Positions 7,113-8,493 of a stretch of 8,493 nucleotides of DNA are shown piece after piece. The position numbers and the translations under genes were made by a program. The notes below the pieces were generated by a model, which saw only the letters and a program-made list of their open reading frames with translations, was not told the DNA's origin and did no database searches. This stretch comes from Opitutaceae bacterium. GTDB taxonomy: Bacteria; Verrucomicrobiota; Verrucomicrobiia; Opitutales; Opitutaceae. The DNA lies in contig JAHFTI010000158.1 in the NCBI GenBank assembly GCA_023265535.1, positions 1 to 8,493 on the forward strand, in the 5' to 3' direction. Each line of letters begins with the position of its first letter. Within the stretch, counting starts at the first letter, position 1.

Positions 7113-7140
7113 CAAGGCGCGGAATGAGATCCGCGCCTTG
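7113..7140 (-). terminator. Perfect 11-bp hairpin between prc and the MFS gene (possible terminator or attenuator)
   Basis: CAAGGCGCGGA at 7113-7123 and TCCGCGCCTTG at 7130-7140 are exact inverted copies around a 6-nt loop. The hairpin lies 44 nt after the prc stop and 14 nt before the MFS start. On the minus strand it is followed by CGCTTTCGG rather than a run of T, so it is not a textbook intrinsic terminator. It may partially end prc transcripts, protect their 3' ends from exonucleases, or shape the MFS leader. Confidence 0.45.
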
Positions 7141-7184
7141 GTCAGGAAGGGGGGGGTGAAGCGGCGGGGCCGCAGGAAAAGGCA

Positions 7185-8493
7185 CTAATTCGCCAGTGCG
7201 TTGTGCTGGGTGGCCTGGGCGGTCAGGGGCGCGAAGGGGAATTTCCACTTCTGCGGGTCCTGCCCGAGTACCATGGCGTCACAGAGAATTCGAAGCGTTT
7301 CCCGCAGGTGAACGTCGAGCTTGGCGTACCCTTCGGAGTTATCCTCCTCATCATCGATCGGGGAGGAGTCATCGGGCTTCTTCTCAGCCTTGAGGCGGGG
7401 AGGCGGAGCAGGCACCAGTCGGACTTCCGTGTAGGCAAAGGCCGCCTTCTCGAGCTGCTGGCGCTCAGTCTTGGATTCCTTGCGGTAAGCCTCGTCTGCT
7501 TCCTTCTGCTTGAGGCGGTCCTCCAAGTTCAGCGAGATAAGCTTCTGCTCCTGCCGGACGCGGAACCACTCGATGCCGCGATTCAGGAAGGAGAACTCCT
7601 CGAGGGAGGCCTGGCGCTTCTTGCTGAGATCCTTGAGATTCTGCACCACATTCAACTGCAGGGGCTTGCCCTCAAAGAAGCTCGTGCGAATCTCGTCCCA
7701 CACCAAGGCATGCTTGAGGTCGGACTCACCGATGTAGGGGATGTAATCCTCAAAGGAGGGGAGCACGATGTCGGGAACCACGCCCTTGACCTGGGTCGAG
7801 GCCCCGCTGGGCAAATAAAACTTCTGGATGGTCAGCTTGGTGGCGCCCGTCTTGGCATTGGGGAGCATGAGGCTGGGAATCACGCGACGCATCTCGATGA
7901 CGGTCTGCACCGTTCCCTTGCCGTGCGTGGAACTGTCGCCGACGACGATGGCGCGGCCGTAATTCTGAAGCGCGCCCGCCACAATCTCGGAGGCTGAGGC
8001 GCTGAAGCGGTCGACCAGGACTGCCAGCGGGCCCTCGTAGTGCACGCCGGGATCCTCGTCCGAATTCACCTCGATGCTGCCACCGGAATCCTTCACCTGG
8101 ACGACAGGACCGTTGTTGATGAACAGACCCGAGATGTTGACCGCCTCCGACAGCAGACCGCCGCCGTTGCGACGCATGTCGAGCACGATGGCCTGAACCT
8201 TGGCGGCCTTGAGGCGCGTGACGAGCTCGCGGACGTCCTTGCTGCAACTGCTCTTCTCCTCGGAGGGATCCGAGGGATCGTCACCACCGTAAAAGGAGGG
8301 CAGGGTGATCACGCCGATCGGAACCGTGGACTTTCCATCGACCCCGGGCACCTCAAACACGGCGCCATGGGCGCGTGCGGAATTGAGCTTCACCAGGTCG
8401 CGGGTGATGATGATCTCCTTGCTGGAGGAGCCGTCGGTGTCGTCGGCAGGCTGCACGGTCAGGCGGACCTTGGTGCCCTTCTCGCCGCGGATC
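7185..8493 (-). CDS. prc: Tail-specific (C-terminal processing) protease Prc, family S41A, C-terminal part (partial)
   Basis: This periplasmic serine protease degrades or trims proteins with exposed non-polar C-termini. The frame runs off the right edge; a GTG at 8456 is in frame but is not the start, because the upstream codons continue the PDZ domain (IRGEKGTKVRLTV). The N-terminal domain and most of the PDZ lie outside the window. Counting from that GTG codon, the visible 423 residues contain the S41 core LDMRRNGGG (92-100), nucleophile Ser154 in FSASASE, and general base Lys180 in GKGTVQ, aligned with E. coli Ser430 and Lys455. The third E. coli residue, Asp441, is Asn165 here. TIQKFYLPSGASTQVKGVVPDI (209-230) and the C-terminal helical domain, including the HLRETLRI segment near 383-390, match the long Prc type rather than short CtpA enzymes. 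A charged low-complexity stretch lies near 355-376. It is the first gene of the minus block here, followed by the MFS gene. Confidence 0.93.
   Translation of the reverse strand, partial: IRGEKGTKVRLTVQPADDTDGSSSKEIIITRDLVKLNSARAHGAVFEVPGVDGKSTVPIGVITLPSFYGGDDPSDPSEEKSSCSKDVRELVTRLKAAKVQAIVLDMRRNGGGLLSEAVNISGLFINNGPVVQVKDSGGSIEVNSDEDPGVHYEGPLAVLVDRFSASASEIVAGALQNYGRAIVVGDSSTHGKGTVQTVIEMRRVIPSLMLPNAKTGATKLTIQKFYLPSGASTQVKGVVPDIVLPSFEDYIPYIGESDLKHALVWDEIRTSFFEGKPLQLNVVQNLKDLSKKRQASLEEFSFLNRGIEWFRVRQEQKLISLNLEDRLKQKEADEAYRKESKTERQQLEKAAFAYTEVRLVPAPPPRLKAEKKPDDSSPIDDEEDNSEGYAKLDVHLRETLRILCDAMVLGQDPQKWKFPFAPLTAQATQHNALAN

Noticed and set aside
6181..7188. 335-aa plus-strand ORF opposite the MFS gene
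   Set aside because: It is antisense to a clear transporter, hydrophilic and low in complexity, with no motif.
7099..7248. 50-residue N-terminal extension of the MFS protein
   Set aside because: It is proline-rich, overlaps the end of prc and includes the intergenic hairpin; the ATG at 7098 gives a normal MFS N-terminus.
8454..8456. GTG at 8456 as the start of the Prc gene
   Set aside because: The frame continues upstream to the window edge with conserved PDZ residues, so the gene is truncated by the window and not starting here.

Overview
The window is a GC-rich, densely packed stretch of bacterial chromosome. It holds seven complete genes, the C-terminal tail of an eighth at the left edge and the C-terminal part of a ninth at the right edge. 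The gene content (an M29 metallo-aminopeptidase of about 380 residues, an ADA-like deaminase, a double retropepsin-PDZ protease and a full-type Prc protease) and the scarcity of good Shine-Dalgarno sites suggest a member of the Planctomycetota-Verrucomicrobiota-Chlamydiota group, most likely Verrucomicrobiota. This is inferred from protein families, not from a marker gene. No tRNA, rRNA, CRISPR array, insertion sequence or phage gene is visible.

Layout. At the far left a plus-strand gene ends at 56, tail to tail with a small acidic minus-strand protein (59-307). A relatively AT-rich divergent intergenic region (308-455) separates that gene from a plus-strand block. The block contains an M29 aminopeptidase (456-1607), an adenosine/adenine-deaminase-family enzyme (1610-2608, starting 2 nt after the previous stop), a DegT/DnrJ/EryC1/StrS aminotransferase (2680-3789) and phosphoribosylanthranilate isomerase TrpF (3793-4443, 3 nt after the previous stop). 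The first two and the last two genes form tightly coupled pairs, with a 71-nt spacer between the pairs.

The right half is a minus-strand block converging on trpF. It is transcribed in the order Prc/tail-specific protease (enters from the right edge, ends 7185), DHA1-type MFS transporter (7098-5731) and secreted retropepsin-like protease with a PDZ domain (5715-4483). A perfect 11-bp inverted repeat sits between prc and the MFS gene. The MFS and aspartic protease genes are only 15 nt apart.

Functionally the plus block is cytoplasmic small-molecule metabolism (peptide breakdown, purine or related deamination, amino-sugar synthesis, tryptophan synthesis). The minus block is envelope-facing (periplasmic proteolysis and export). 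I see no evidence of a new defence, mobile or RNA-based system. The most interesting items are the duplicated retropepsin lobes joined to a PDZ domain, the mixed specificity motifs of the ADA-family enzyme, the Asn in place of the E. coli Prc Asp441, the orphan trpF paired with a sugar aminotransferase, and the prc-MFS hairpin.
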